NCBI RefSeq assembly: GCF_050624435.1 | Contig: NC_134530.1 | Location: 144,252,721 to 144,316,720, forward strand | Direction of reading: 5' to 3' | DNA from: Tenrec ecaudatus | Taxonomy: Eukaryota > Chordata > Mammalia > Afrosoricida > Tenrecidae | DNA: 64,000 bases | Shown here: positions 21,233 through 34,475 of the stretch, piece by piece | Layout of the letters: each line of letters begins with the position of its first letter | How positions within the stretch are numbered: position 1 is the stretch's first letter | Program-made: the position numbers and the translations under genes | Notes under the pieces: generated by a model | Databases searched by the model: none | Seen by the model: only the letters and a program-made list of their open reading frames with translations | Told to the model about the DNA's origin: nothing

Positions 21233-24200
21233 CATCCTTTAAGGGACAACAGAAACCGCTCTCTGTCACAAGGCCGTCCGTGTCCTTGGTGGGACCCTCC
21301 TTCTTTCTGTGTGGCCTTTGGTGTCCGTCATCTGAGCACTTGCCACATGCCCCCTGAGGCAGGGGCTGGTCCTCATTCCTCTCCATGTTCCCCGCGGGGC
21401 CCAGCCCAGGCGCCTGCAAGTCACAGGCCACCCAATGTCTGTGGGACTAAAATTGGGACCTGGGCCTTGCCTTCGATGAAGCCACAGGCTATTTCGGGCT
21501 CTGGGACGGGCAGGGTGAGGCGGGGACCTGGGGGACTTGAAGACAAAACGTCCTGAGTGGGAATTTGGCTGTGGCTTCATGGGCTGGAATGCCTGCTCAT
21601 CCCTTGACACCGCCTCAGCCAGCCTGGACAGGAGAGGAAGATGCTGTGTGTCTGGGACGCTCTTCAATCAGAACCTTGGTTCCCAGTGCTCACACCCTGT
21701 CCACCTCGCTCCGGAACCCCGATGTAGAGGAGCAGAGGCAAGAGCAAGTCTGTGGGAAGCGGTCAGAAGGACTGGGGGAAGCAGGGTGTGCGGCCTGCGC
21801 CCCATTTCACACTCCTGGTCTCGAGAGTGGTGCTGACCCTTTGCCCGGGCTGTTTGCAGCATGGAAGGCCATGAGCTCATGTCGGAGGCTGGGAGCACTT
21901 TCCTCACCGCTGCAGAATGGGACAAATGCGGAAGGTGGGGGCGCGGGTGTGGATGGTTAACTCTTTTCCGGGGCAGGGGGATGAGACGGGTTGGTATCGT
22001 CTTGGTGGAGTCTTCTACTCTCAGATGGCTGGCCAGGCAGAGCCCCAAGGTAGGAGGGAGCTGGACGGAGGCCGCCCACATGAGCCAACACAGCGATGGG
22101 TGATAACCCAGGTACCCCCACGGGGAGGGCCAGGAGGATGAAATGGTTAAGGTTTGTTGAAAACCAGGGAGAGTCTGTCCTCCAGGGGCCCAGCTGGCCG
22201 CAAAGCCAGAGCGGAGGCTCCAAGGGTGATGCAATGGGGCCCGCCCTGCACACCAGAGAGGGCGAGCAAGGCAGGCTCCCGCCCAGCAGCAGCCTCCACA
22301 CCACCGCTCACTCCCCGCTGGGACGCCCACCAATTAGCCTCAGGGCAGGGCAAAAGGGGCAGACTCTGCCTGTGGCATTCCCCTCAGACCCCATGCCCTT
22401 GCTGAAGAGGCAAGCCTCTCTGCTAGCCCCCAGCAGGCAGGGCGTGGGTACCAGGCTGGCCAACACCATTCAGCTCTTGCCGTTCCAGGCAAAGAGCAGG
22501 CTGTCCCTGTGTCCTAGGTGCAGGTGGCAGGCAGGGCTGCGGGGAGGGGCCGTGAGAGGACAGTCATGATTCCGGGAGCTGAGCAGGCAAACAGGTCTGT
22601 TCACCAGCGGGCCCACGCCAAGCTGTCACGGGAGACGCTATCTGGCTGGGGCAGGGACTGTGTTCCAGAAGCTTCAACCAGGCTCAGAGCAGCCCCAAGG
22701 GTGAACTAGTCTCTCTGTGCCCTCCTCCCCCTCCCCACTGTGGGGGGTCTTGGGTAGGGAAAGCATGGCATGACATTGACTCCCAAGAGGGATGTCCCAG
22801 CGTGGGGCACTCTGGAGAGTGCAGAGATGGCCTTGGGGGGTGCAGACTTTCTGACAAGGGCCTGCTATGGCTCATAGGCCCCTTGAGGACAGGAACGGGT
22901 GTCTGTTTTACTTGCTGGACGGAGGTCTCGCAGAGAGCACTGACCAGGCAGAGGCCTAGCCCTCTCCTGAAGTCTAAAGCCAGTTTCACCATTTCTGGAG
23001 GCTGCTCTTTTGGGGCCAACTCTCGCACACAATCATAGGCGCGGAGAAGTACACAGAGTAGCTCAGAGAGTCATCCAAATAGATTCCTGGGACATTGTTT
23101 ACAATGACTGATGCCTCCTCAGCCTCCACGTTCATGGGCGGCAGCTTTGAGAACTGAAGAAAGAGACATCAGGGACCCTGCTCCAACCGAGGAAAAGGCA
23201 TCCAAGGACATTCTGGGGGCCTGCTGGACACACAGGAGCCAGATGGTGGGGCTAGGCGGGGCCAGGGCAGTGGCATTGGCTCATGGCGGGACGATTCGGG
23301 GAAGCTCCATCAAGAGCAAACAAGCACTCAGCACCAGCTATGACCACCCTTTCCTGCAGCGTGTCCCCCCTGCAGCGCACGCTGGTCCTTCCAGGAAGCC
23401 GGCACTCCGAGAAGGCCAAACCCACCCCACCCCCACCCGGGAGCTGTAGCCTGGACCCACAGCTCAGCAACTCACTTTTGCATAAGATTTGCAACGTATT
23501 CAAAGCTCTTTTGTGTTTAGAATCTTGTTGGATTAGATCGTCACAAGCCTCAGATGGAAAACTAGAAGCCTGTTTTGCATGAGGAAAATTGAGGTCCACG
23601 CAGACCCAGGAACCCAGTGGTCAAGTTGGCAGCAGAGAAAAGACGTACACCCACGTCTCCTCGCTCACCTCCCCTGATCCCTTCCACCCCAGGCTGCCTC
23701 CCCATGCATGACTCACCCATCACGAGCTCTGGACACTGGACCTCTGGGTCCCCCGTCCCCGTCTCTGTTTACAGCTGGGGAAGTTGGCCCCACTGAATAT
23801 ATATTTGCGTTCTCTCCTGGCAAGAGCTGATGCTATGGTCCAGCCTTGCCTGGGCTGCTGGGAAGTCATCCCTACCCCGACACACACACTCGGTTTATGT
23901 GGTGCCAAGCTGGAAGCAGCAGACAAGCTCACCTGTCGGTGTGCTGACACACCTGAGAAGCACGGAGGATGACAAGTATGAGGGCCATCTTGGCTCATGG
24001 TAAGGTGCTTTTGAAATGAAATGTCATCATAGCTGAGCGCCGTTGGCATGTCCCTCCGAAGGTATGCAAGAACGAGCTGCCAGACTGAGAATCAGAAGTG
24101 AACTTAGCATGGTGACGGGATGGTTGGTTGTGTTCTTGTTGTTTTGTTTTTGCCCTATAAAGACAACATTCAAAATAATGAGTCTGACCCTACCCAGCAG

Positions 24201-24401
24201 AGGAGGAGGAGTCAAATGGGGGAAGGGGAGGAATGCTCCTCAGAAGGGCTAGCACAGCAGAAAGCTGGAGGGGGCAGGGCCAGCTGGGCAGGTGCCCTTC
24301 ACGTAGATCACAATGTCAGCCGTGTGACAGAGGGGTTCAGGGTCAGAACCACCATTAAGGGGTTGGCCCCTGCAGGAGCTCTGGGCCACTGTGCCCTAAA
24401 A
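21233..24401. other. G+C-rich intergenic DNA, no gene supported
   Basis: Several long open frames occur on both strands, but they overlap each other, carry no domain I recognise and are expected at this base composition. I find no clear repeats. A diverged MIR-like stretch may lie near 23560-23640. Confidence 0.55.
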
Positions 24402-24560
24402 GAAGCCTTGATGACACAGTTGTCACACGTGAAACTGCTAGCCACAAGGTCAGCAGTTCAAAACCATCAGCTCCTCTTCCTGAGAAAGGGGGCTTTCTAT
24501 TCCAGTAAAGCATTACAGTCTCAGAAACGGAAACCCACAGGGGCAGTTAGGGACGCTCTG
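24402..24560 (+). repeat. AfroSINE
   Basis: Body with AGCAGTTCAAAACCATCAGC and CAGTCTCAGAAACGGAAACC. Confidence 0.75.
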
Positions 24561-24675
24561 AGCCGGCCACATCAACTCCATGGCCCCGAGCCTGAGCTCC
24601 CGCGTGCTGCGCTGGGTGACTCGTTGCAGCACTGAGTGCTGCTTTTGAGTCGCCGTGCCTCAGCTCTGCCTTATC

Positions 24676-24797
24676 CCACAAGCGGTGGTTGGCAGTTCAA
24701 ACCCACCAGTGGCTCCACGGGAGAAAGATGAGGCCATGAAGATTTGCCGTCTCGGAAACCCTGCGCAGAGTCCCTCTCAGTCGGAAGGGACTTGATG
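24676..24797 (+). repeat. AfroSINE, partial
   Basis: B-box end GGCAGTTCAAACCCACCAG and body to CTTGATGCA; the first part of the head is missing. Confidence 0.75.
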
Positions 24798-24798
24798 C

Positions 24799-25062
24799 AG
24801 GGAGCCCTGGTGGCGTGGTGGTTGCATGATCAGCCACTAACCAAAAGGTTGGCGGTTCGAAGCCTCTGTGCTGACGCAGTCCCGGTGCATAATAGGACGA
24901 GCTGTTTGCTGGGTCACGTTTGGCCTCACGGAACCTTCCTTCGAAGGAGAAAACTTTGGCACCAAACCCCGTAGAAACCACAGCCTGGGACCCCGGTGCA
25001 GCAGTTCCACTCTGCCCTAGCGGGTCGTGACAAGTTCAAATAGACTCAAGGGTAGTGAGATG
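24799..25062 (+). repeat. AfroSINE with well-kept head
   Basis: It begins GGGAGCCCTGGTGGCG and has a near-consensus B box GGTTCGAAGCC. It directly follows the previous SINE. It is a SINE head, not a tRNA gene. Confidence 0.82.
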
Positions 25063-27892
25063 TTTAGCGCCCAAAGAGCCTTCAGCGGCGCAAGCCGTGT
25101 GTGACGGACTCCCGGCAGCTGTGGAGATCTGTGCCCCGAGAGCCCTAAGGTGCAGTTCTGCTCTGCAACGCACGGGGTCGCCCGGCCTCGCCGTGAACTG
25201 GACGGCAGCCAGGCCGCCCAAGATTTCCTGTCACTTCCCCCACAGTCAGCTCGTCCCCGCGGCCTCCTCTTCTGCTATTATGGTCGGAGTAATGATCAGT
25301 GCAGTTTACAGGGGAGGGGGAAACCTGGGAAGCTAACCCCTGCCGTGTGGTAGCTCTCTAATCTCCCTGCACTGGGATCCATCTGCAGGCGCTCACTTCC
25401 GTACCAGGGAGCAGCCTAGTGGCCCTGTCAGAGCGTTCCACATTCCCAGGAGCAGAAGTGAGGCCTGAGCTGCAGGAGGCAGGGAGCCTGCGGGGAGAGC
25501 CCAGTCTCTGGTGGGAGGCCCAGCCCAGGTGTGCAAAGAGCCAGCCCCCTAGAACTGGGGGTGGGGTGGGTGGGGTGGGGGAGAAGCATTCCAGCAAGGG
25601 AGGGACTGGGGGAGAGTGCTCTCTGCAGATGCGGCCAATGCTAAGTCCTTGTCTCGGCAACCCCTCCATCCACACCTGCTCCCATGCCCTAGCACGGAGC
25701 CTGGTGCCACTACTACCACCATAGTCACCCTCCGCGTCTGGGCTGAGCCCACCGGGCCGCCTCTGCCCAGCCGACCTGTGTCAGAATAATCAACCACTAG
25801 AGATCCAAAGGGCAGTGTTTACCCAGGGCAGAGGGTGAGGAAGGAAGGGGTGGAGACAGGAATCACAGGGAGGGCGTGGAGGGCGTGGAGGGCGTGGGAC
25901 ATATGACAGGACACTGAAGGAGTGAAACTGATGGTCACCTCTGGAAACCTTCACTAATGCACAAGAAAGGTTTTTTTACCCCAAAAACCCTTTTTTTCTT
26001 CTTCCCCTTAAAAAAAAAGTTAGTTCGAGTAGCATCTCCCTTTCTGAAGTCTTCTGAGACCATGCCCTACTCCCCATCCGCAGGGCAAGACCAGCGCCCT
26101 CATCGCTGCTGTCTCTGTAATCCCGACCTGTGGGCCACTCCCAGGCCTCTTCAGCGTGCACCAGCTATTTTATGAACTCAAGATTACAAGAGTCCATGCG
26201 GAGGGTGCGTTTGGGGGTAGCCAGGAGAGCGCCTTTAATGAACCCAAACAAACCCATATCTGGTACCCAGGGCCACTATACTTCTGGTAACAGTAGCTCC
26301 TGTATCACCTGTCTGCTCACTCCATTTCCCTCTCTCTACATCAGGGTCTCCTCTGGTCTCCAGGCCTGCTGGAGCCGTCCGCTGGCCACACGTAGCACAG
26401 GTCCCTGGTCTTCTTGAACACTGGCTGCTGGAGAGCGTGCTCGTCTCTATGTGAATTGTGCTGTTGAGAGCGGTGGGCACTGAGTCTGGGGGGTAGGTTG
26501 GGTGATTGAAGACAAGAAATCCCCAGGCATCCATTAGAGGCAAGCCTCTAAGCCGACCCTGAGGGGTCACCTGAGGAGTACAGAGGCAGCATGCAGTGGT
26601 TCTCCCCCCTATTGGGTCAGCACAGTTCATGAGCACGTGAGCTCTTTGACCCTCAGCCCACACATGGGCATGACACTCATACCCATGCCCTCTGCAGTGG
26701 TCTGATTTCCAGGAATGTTCTCCCACCAGGCCCGACATGAACTGTAGGCCCTCTCCCCCGACCATCTTCCAGTGTAAGCACCCTCAGTTCCCATGGTTGC
26801 CCTCACCAAACCTCTCTTTAGGCCACGCTTTCAGGTAAGTGGAGTCTCCCCTGCTGGTCTCCTTTTCCTCCACTGCTCAGGCATTGCCTCCTCTCATCAT
26901 GGCCCTGTCTTCACCAGGCTGTAGCAGGCAACACTGTGAGCTTGCTGCCAGGGCAAGCCTGGGGCTTGGTCCAGGAGGAGACAAAGAAAGACTGAAGGTC
27001 AGTCTCCGGGAATCTCACCGTCTGAAAGCTACAATTCACAGTGGGGCTAGGAGACAACGCAATGTGATTTTTCAAAAGCAAAACCAAACATCAGGTGTGT
27101 CTATGCTTTCTTTTTTCTTTTCCTCTCTCGTCTCTTCTTCTCCTTTCATAAACTACTCTCCAGCTCCTGCTTCTCCAGTCAAGGTTCTGATGGGCTCTGC
27201 CTCTGTTCTGCAAGCAAGTAGCTCTGATCTCAGGGCTCCAACAACAGTTTGGAAAAACCCACAGGATGAAAGTGAACTTGGGGAAGAACTTAGGGGACAG
27301 GCACCGACCGGGAAGCAGGGAGTTGGCCAGCCGCACAGAGAAGGGTCTGGCTTGGCCAGAGTCCATAGAGGAAGACAGGGTAAGGTGGAGGGAGGGCAGG
27401 GGAGTCACAGAGGAGCTGGATTCCAAGGGAGCCTGGTGGGGTGGGGTGGCCAGTGAGAAGCCCGAGGGGGTAAGACAGCCAAAGTAACTTTTCAAGCCCT
27501 TTAAGAAATATGACTCGAAACTGTTTGCTAGGTGATGTCACCGCTCCCCTGTGACCCACAAACCTTCATTAAATGCTCTGTTACATGTTACAGTCTTATT
27601 TTTGTGGTCATTTTGGGATACGGGCAGAGTTTGCAAGAAGGAGGAGCCGGGCTCTGTATTTGAATCGACAGCAGGCGCTAAAGAAATAGTCACAGGACCA
27701 AAGCCATGAATTAAACCTCAGATGAGGCAGAAAATTGGGGCCAGAGGCGGCCGTGGACATCTAATTACCCCTGGATAAATCAAAGATACCGGACTTTCCA
27801 CAGGACATGGAAGTACCAGCCAATGTCATTCCAACCTCAAGGGACAGGCCACCTCAGTGGACGTTTGGGTTGCACACAGGTTCTGCCCCTCC
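25063..27892. other. Intergenic DNA, one minisatellite, no gene supported
   Basis: A SINE-like remnant may lie at 25140-25215. A GGAGGGCGT unit is repeated three times at 25868-25897. 27540-27800 includes A+T-rich homeobox-like sites (CATCTAATTACCCC) and could be a conserved element, which I cannot test. Long open frames here have no coding character. Confidence 0.5.
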
Positions 27893-28082
27893 CGCTAGAC
27901 TTGCTGGGTGGCATGGAGCGGATTCCGACTCACAGAGAACCTACGTGCAGCAGGGATGCCGCATGGACTTCTCTTAGCTGTCATCTTTTCGGAAGCAGTC
28001 ACTGGGTGCGGGGTGGGTTCAAAGCGTCCAATGTTCAGTTTGCAGGAGAGCACTAAACCGCTGCACCATCAGGCCTCCTTCC
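27893..28082 (-). repeat. AfroSINE, antisense, nearest repeat to the promoter
   Basis: Reverse body and head (CCGCTGCACCATCAGGCC), about 700 bases upstream of the CpG island. Confidence 0.72.
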
Positions 28083-28756
28083 AGCTGGGTTAAACCTTGC
28101 AAAACATACGATGGGTCACCCAGGCCTTAGCCATCCAGGGTCTTAACATCATGGCTAACTTACCTTCCTCGCCACCACCTCCCCAACACATAGCCCCCCA
28201 AAAGAATGTAGGGGCTAGTGAATGTGTGTGTGTGAATGGTTCCTTAGTGCCCTGGATGCCCACTGGGAACTAGCAGGGCCTCCTGCTCTGGGGTGGCATC
28301 CACAGGAAAACTGTTTCAGGATGGGCCTTCCCCCTCCTCCTCCCTGCTTTCCTCCCTCTGACCCAGCAGCCCCTAGGTCAACAGGGTCAGCACAAAGACC
28401 AACGAGGTAGCCCGAAGGGCTTGTAAATAAGTAAGGCCCAAGGGGAGGTGCTGTCCACAGAGATCACAAAAGCTTGTGTGGTAGCAAACGGCTCTCATTT
28501 TGCTCTGCCCACGCCTGGGAGGGCAGAAGAGGCAAAACACTTCCCCTGGGAAAGTTCCTTGGACTTCTGGTCCAAAGAACCTAGAGCAGGCACAGGGAGA
28601 GAGCGTCACTGTCACTCGCCCAAGGAGTTCCCTAGGGATGGCTGTAAAGCTGTGAACTGATGGCTGCTCCCTGGACGAGCTGGGAGCACCGCAGTCCAAG
28701 TGCCCTCCATCAGGCGGCGTTCTCACAATGACCACGAGTCGCTCACAGGACTGATG
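28083..28756. other. Promoter-upstream single-copy DNA
   Basis: No gene or repeat seen; ends at the CTCF-like motif. Confidence 0.5.
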
Positions 28757-28770
28757 GCGCCACCTGGCGG
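28757..28770 (-). promoter_or_regulatory. CTCF-like core motif
   Basis: Read on the minus strand the site is CCGCCAGGTGGCGC, which fits the CTCF core CCRSYAGRKGGCRS at every position. It sits at the upstream shoulder of the AHCYL1 CpG island, 100 bases before the CRE. Binding is inferred from the motif only. Confidence 0.55.
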
Positions 28771-28869
28771 TACAAAGTACCCTAACTCACCCCAGGAACG
28801 CTGCGAGAGAAGGAGGCGTGGCTTCTGTAGGGCGGCCCGCACAGCCCTGCCCAGCTCGGGCCCGCGTGA

Positions 28870-28877
28870 TGACGTCA
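28870..28877 (+). promoter_or_regulatory. Palindromic CRE (TGACGTCA)
   Basis: The sequence is the full 8-base consensus for CREB/ATF factors and contains the central CpG. It lies at the upstream edge of the CpG island, about 400 bases before the AHCYL1 start codon, a usual position for functional CREs. Occupancy is inferred. Confidence 0.75.
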
Positions 28878-29088
28878 CGCCAGATCCTGTTTCTCCCCGC
28901 CTCTTTCCCCCACCCCTCCTCAAGCGTTGCCAGTACTTAACGTGGCGTCCCCGCCCTCTGCCCTTACTGGGCGTGCGTGTCTGCGTACGGCGGAGGTAGC
29001 TGCGCGGGCCGGTCGGAGATCCGCGCCGCTGCCTCTGGTGCTCCTTCCGCCGTCGTCGCTGTCCCGCTGCTTCGGACCGCCTGGCTGA

Positions 29089-29655
<567 letters not shown>

Positions 29656-30652
29656 TGACTTCGCTGGGTGCAGGGCCCCGGAGCCGGGCGGGGGTGGGGT
29701 GTTGAACAAACTCAGCCCGCTCCGATGACCGGGCCCGGGGGTGGGGGGCGGCCCGGGTGCAGAAAAGCTCTCCTCGGGTGGAGAGAGTAAATCCGGCCGA
29801 GCTTTCCTGGCAAAGCTTGGAGAGCAGGGCTCGGTTTATCTAGCGACCGCCGGAGGCCCGAGGGGAGAATGCGTGGAGCCTGCTCCTTCCTGCCGGCGAA
29901 GGCACGGGGGCAGCGTGAGCATGAAAAGAAAACTGATTTCCACCGTCTACGCTCTGCCAGTTGCTGTGACATCCGTACGAAATTGCCGTTCGGAGGCTGC
30001 TGACAGCAGACACTGTCATAGATGGGGACAGGTTGATCCAGGAGGCGAGTGAATAGAGGAGATCACTTAGCCAGGCATCGCTCGCTCGAGGAAGGCGCTT
30101 GGGTGGGTTGGCGGGTGGGTGGTAAAGAGCGATTGCTCATTCTTTACTGCACTTACTGAGGCAGAACAAGGTTCGTCTCCTGGGCTGTGGGTTGAACGCA
30201 AAGGGCACCTTTCTGATTCTCTTGTTGGGGAGGATTAAATTGGAGCCTTCGGAAGCTTGCCGTCTTAGCGCCCCTCCAGTGGTGGACCGGGATCCCTAGT
30301 GCTTTTCGATCACGTGCTGCCAACCACATCTTGACTTTCTACACACCTGGCACCCAGTTCACAAGAGAGAACTTATTGCAGAAAGGTGACCTTTCTTAGA
30401 ACCCAGATAAATATTTCCGTCCTGTACACAGACTTTCACGGCTAGCTCTGACTGGCTGTAGTGTTTAATGGGATCTGGTGCCAAAGCTGGGTTTACAGGA
30501 TTCATTACAGTTCTTAAAGGGCTTGCATCGGAGCTCGTCAAACTGTCTTAAGTGGGAGAGGATGGCTTTGGTGGGATGGGGGTGGCGGATAGTATTGGGT
30601 TCTTACTAACAGTGTTTTTTAAAGGTTGGGGAAAGGCCCCTTCATTCTAAAG

Positions 30653-30845
30653 CAGCGGTTCCCAACCTGTGGGTCACAACCCCTTTGGGGATCAAACAAC
30701 CCTTTCACAGGCATTGTCCCATTCATAACAGTAGTGAAATTACAGTTATGAAGTAGCAAGGTAAATCGTTTTATGGTCTGGGGGTCACGACAACATGAGG
30801 AACTGTGTTAAAGGGTTGTGGCATTAGGAAGGTTGAAAACCACTG
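30653..30845. mobile_element. SPIN hAT MITE
   Basis: A 193-base element with inverted ends CAGCGGTTCCCAACC and GGTTGAAAACCACTG. The 8-base duplication TTCTAAAG is perfect (30645-30652, 30846-30853). Confidence 0.94.
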
Positions 30846-31855
30846 TTCTAAAGGGTCTTAATTAACCATATTTTCAGTATTCTTAGTTTAGCTTTGTTGG
30901 GGCTATAACTCAGTAATTTAGATTTTGCATTAGAAGGAAGAATGGGAAATCCCTGACTGATAACCTAATTCCCTGGATACTTATCCATATTAGCCCAGTC
31001 TCTCCTGTTTGGTTGCTTCAGGGTATTACCAGTAAGTACTTTTCTTAGTTGCCCCGCCCCCCTTTTTTTAGTAAGCTTTTATTCTTGAAAATGCCAGTGT
31101 TGAGACAAAGTTCGAATTCTAGTTTATAAGGTCCCATAAGGGTGAGGACTCTTGCTTATCCTTGTATCCTCTCTTCCTAGCACATAGAAGGTACTCAAAT
31201 ATTAATTGCCCACCTGACTATCAAGTAACTGAGATGTCAATATGGCTGCCTACCAGGAATAAATATCCTTTTCCCTCCCCTCTTCCCAGGAGGAATTTTG
31301 CTAATGTGTATTATTGTCAGGCCAAGTGTTAATGATTTTAGAGACCCAAATTCCATTAGCAGAATGAAGCAGTCCCTGCTAGCAATGTGGGAAGACCCTG
31401 TTGTGAGTTTCCGTTTGCTGATAAATGTACTCCCATGTCCTTGTTAATTTTGCTCTTTCTGAGCTTTATTATTGAGGTTTCCCACAGCACTTGTGATAAA
31501 GTACCTTAATGACTAATTACTCTTGCCTCGCTGATGAGAAAAGGCATTTATTTAATGGGTCAGTTGAGGACTAGTTCAAGGTCATATAGCAAGTCCTAGG
31601 CAATCTGTTTTCAGAACGTCAGCCTAGTTGGACATTAGGTGACTTGAGTCACTTTTGTGCTGCTGCCATGTGTTAATAAGGTGAGAGAGCATGGGAAAAA
31701 TCCAAGGAAGAAAGTAGTTTGTCATGGGACTGCTGAATGATAGGAGCAAAAGACCTCCTCAAACACTGCCCGTCCTTCACCCAGGAAGGCTCCAGCCTGG
31801 CTGCAGGCCAAGAAATCCTTGACTCATGCCCAGCCTGGAGTCCCCTGGGAAATTA

Positions 31856-31943
31856 GGTACCAAAGGATATAGGTTACTTCAGGGTGACCTTGATATTCTG
31901 GTACCAAAGGATATAGGTTACTTCAGGGTGACCTTGATAATCC
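31856..31943 (+). repeat. Tandem duplication, 44-base unit, two copies
   Basis: Both units begin GGTACCAAAGGATATAGG; they differ at two positions at their right ends. Confidence 0.95.
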
Positions 31944-32335
31944 TGAATCAGATCCCAGAGTAGTTTTCTGGTGAGCTTTTATTAATTTTGTTTATTTGCT
32001 TTGGGCATGTGTGGATGCTCATAAGCTAAAAGTAGAGATAACTGGATTTTTCAACTATAATCATGACTTGGTTTTGTATGCCCTTGGAGTCTAGCATCGT
32101 GCTATGTAGATCCGTAGGGCTTCTTGTGTTGGTTCAGAGCTTGCTTTGGGTTTTAAGAAGCCAACTAAACAGGTCTTCTGTTTAGCAGATTTGCTTCCGT
32201 AGGGTTTTCTCATCCAGTAAGTGAAAATAGGGGCATTTTGAAAGCTAAGACAGCAAGAATGTTTTAAAAAGAAGCCTACTAGTATATATGTATATACTCC
32301 CTCTTTCAAAAAAAAAAGAAACACATTTAAGGTGG

Positions 32336-32837
32336 TGAGGTAGGTAGTTTATTGTACCAACCTGGCTGATAAACACATGTGGGGTTAATTGAAGGGCGGA
32401 GGGATAAATGGCTCAAATGACCCTTGCCTTTCCAGTTCTCCAGTCTCTTACTTTCTGATGGTCGGACCAGGGTGCAGCTGCCTTAGCCAGTTCCCTGCTT
32501 CAGCTGGCAAGGCTCACTTCCTGCAAGACATCCTTGAGGAGAAGCCACATGGACTTACCCCGATGCAGCCCTGGGTGCTAGAGCAGCTGTGTAATGTTTA
32601 CCCGTTCACTGACTTGGCTTTCCCCCTGAGGTCGGCAGGCATCATTGCGTCTGTTTTGTGAGATGGAGCAGAACTTTGTGGATTGGCATTGAACATATGG
32701 GTTAATGGGTTAATGTTGGACTTGTGGACTTGGGCAGCACTGGATTGGGATTTTTTTCTTGATGTGCACTTACCCTTTATGTAAAACTCATACATGAGTT
32801 TCTGTGGATTTGTTTCTCTAACGTGCCCAGACTAACA
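32336..32837 (-). mobile_element. Solo LTR, ERVL/MaLR-like
   Basis: It starts TGAGGTAGG and ends near CAGACTAACA. If its end is extended two bases to 32839, the flanks GGTGG and GTTGG match at four of five positions. No internal retroviral sequence. Confidence 0.78.
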
Positions 32838-32839
32838 TG

Positions 32840-34365
32840 GTTGGCTGTAACTCAGTGTGGCCATTGAGGAGAATTCAGTAAGTTTGTGGAAAAATCCATT
32901 ACATTTTAATGCCATTTTCTACGTTTTTTTAACCCTTGCCCCCCAGAACAAGTAGGAAGCCTAAGAAGGTTGATGACCTTCCTTGGATTTTTAACTTGCT
33001 TTTAACTTCCTTAGCAATCAGAGCATACAGGGAATCATAGAGTTAAATTCTCATTAACAGACATGCTTATGTATATACAGTTACTCAGGAAAACCAATTT
33101 TCCTGGCACTAAGTTCAAAAGGAAAATTTTAAGGGATGGTATTAACAACTAAACTGATAACAGAAGGGGTGGCTGTTTATGCCTATCAATGGTGGTTTCA
33201 GATCTTCTTACCAGGGTTGAGGTACAAAAGGGAGTGTACACTGTACCATACCTGAAGAGGTCCTTATTTTGTGTTGGCCTGTGCCAGGCAAACCAAATAC
33301 ATTGTCCAGCTCACCACAATATCTGTCCCTCTTTCTGCTACTTTGTGCTGCAGGGGTGATGGCTGTCCTTGGACTTTTGAAAGTTGACATTGTGAGTTCT
33401 TTTCTTCATTAAAGTAAGCCCAAGTCTCTGACATGTTGACAAAACCTCCTAAGATAGATATGTTACTCTGGAAGGCCTGTCTCACAACATTTGCTCTTCT
33501 CGGAACTTTTGAGCATTCGGGAGCACTCTCTGAGTGACGTGGTAGGTAGTGCCGACCGACCATTACCACCAGCAAAATGGGGGGAAGGAGAAGGCGGACC
33601 TCTTTTCTCATAGTATATTCTTTATCTGAGGAAAGTGTAATTGTAAGTCATTTTAAGGGGCAGCTGAAATTTAGGAAGTTGACCAACAGAGGCTCTAGTA
33701 GATTTGCTTGCATGTTAATCTGACAGGTGATACCTGGAATGTCCTTCTTGTCCTCGGGGTTATCTTAGGGCTAATTCTTAGTGCGGTTTTTAGCATATAC
33801 ACCTGTACATCTCAGATTCAGTGAGAAGAGATTAGATTTCTCCACAGATAATCTCTCTCTTATCAAAGTTTATCTGGTTACTTAGACTCTGGTGTTCATA
33901 TTACTTTGTTCTGAGTTCCTCCCGACTTTAGAGAGAAAAATCTGTTCATTTGACTGTATTCTTTCCTGCCAGGGTCACAGGTGTGCACCTTCCCCCCCCA
34001 CCCCTACCCCCTGGGGAGAGGTCCTTTAGATCCAACATGGATCCTTATGGGATATTCTTTAAAAGATGTTGACAAAGAATATTTTGATGCTTAGAATCTT
34101 GTACACCTCTAGTTGCCTGGAAGTTTCTTCCTGGTGAGTTTGCTTTGCTTCCTCAGTTACTGATGCGTAAACAACTTCAGTGCCTCCTTGAGGACTGCTG
34201 TTTAAAGGAGCCGGTTAGCAAAGAGAAACATACCTATCCTTTCTCCGTGTAAGGAATTTGAGTATTAAACTTTTGTTTCAAAAAAAGGTAATGCCTATGC
34301 TAGGTGTAACAGTTGAGAGCACCCTCACCGTGTACATGAAGGATAGCATATTTGCCCTTGAACAA
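32840..34365. other. Intron 1, no feature seen
   Basis: Single-copy intronic DNA; no exon-like or repeat signal I can name. Confidence 0.5.
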
Positions 34366-34475
34366 ACCAAGCTCACTGCCGTCAAGTCAATGCTAATCAT
34401 AGTGACCCTATAGGACGTGGTAGCTGACAGTCCAGCACTTACCTGACAGCATCAGACTTCCAGGATCCTTGGATT
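34366..34475 (-). repeat. AfroSINE fragment, antisense
   Basis: The shared tail is recognisable (AAGCTCACTGCCGTCAAGTC); the rest decays. Confidence 0.55.

Larger units (their letters stand above)
29780..32335. other. Intron 1 proximal part, mostly single-copy
   Basis: It contains one SPIN (30653-30845), an L2-like piece near 31125-31225 (TAGCACATAGAAGGTACTC) and a 44-base tandem duplication. No coding sequence is seen. Confidence 0.6.

Noticed and set aside
20936-21556. 206-codon open frame on the + strand
   Set aside because: It runs through an AfroSINE at 21052-21232, has no recognisable domain, and competing long frames exist in the same G+C-rich DNA.
21668-22333. 221-codon open frame on the minus strand
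   Set aside because: Low-complexity Pro/Ser/Trp-rich translation typical of non-coding G+C-rich sequence; no family match and overlapping frames on the other strand.
24799-24868. Possible tRNA gene from A and B box sequences
   Set aside because: The boxes belong to the AfroSINE head; the SINE body follows and the acceptor stem and anticodon arm are not maintained.
26839-27456. 205-codon open frame on the + strand
   Set aside because: No domain, no splice context, and a 134-codon frame overlaps it on the other strand.
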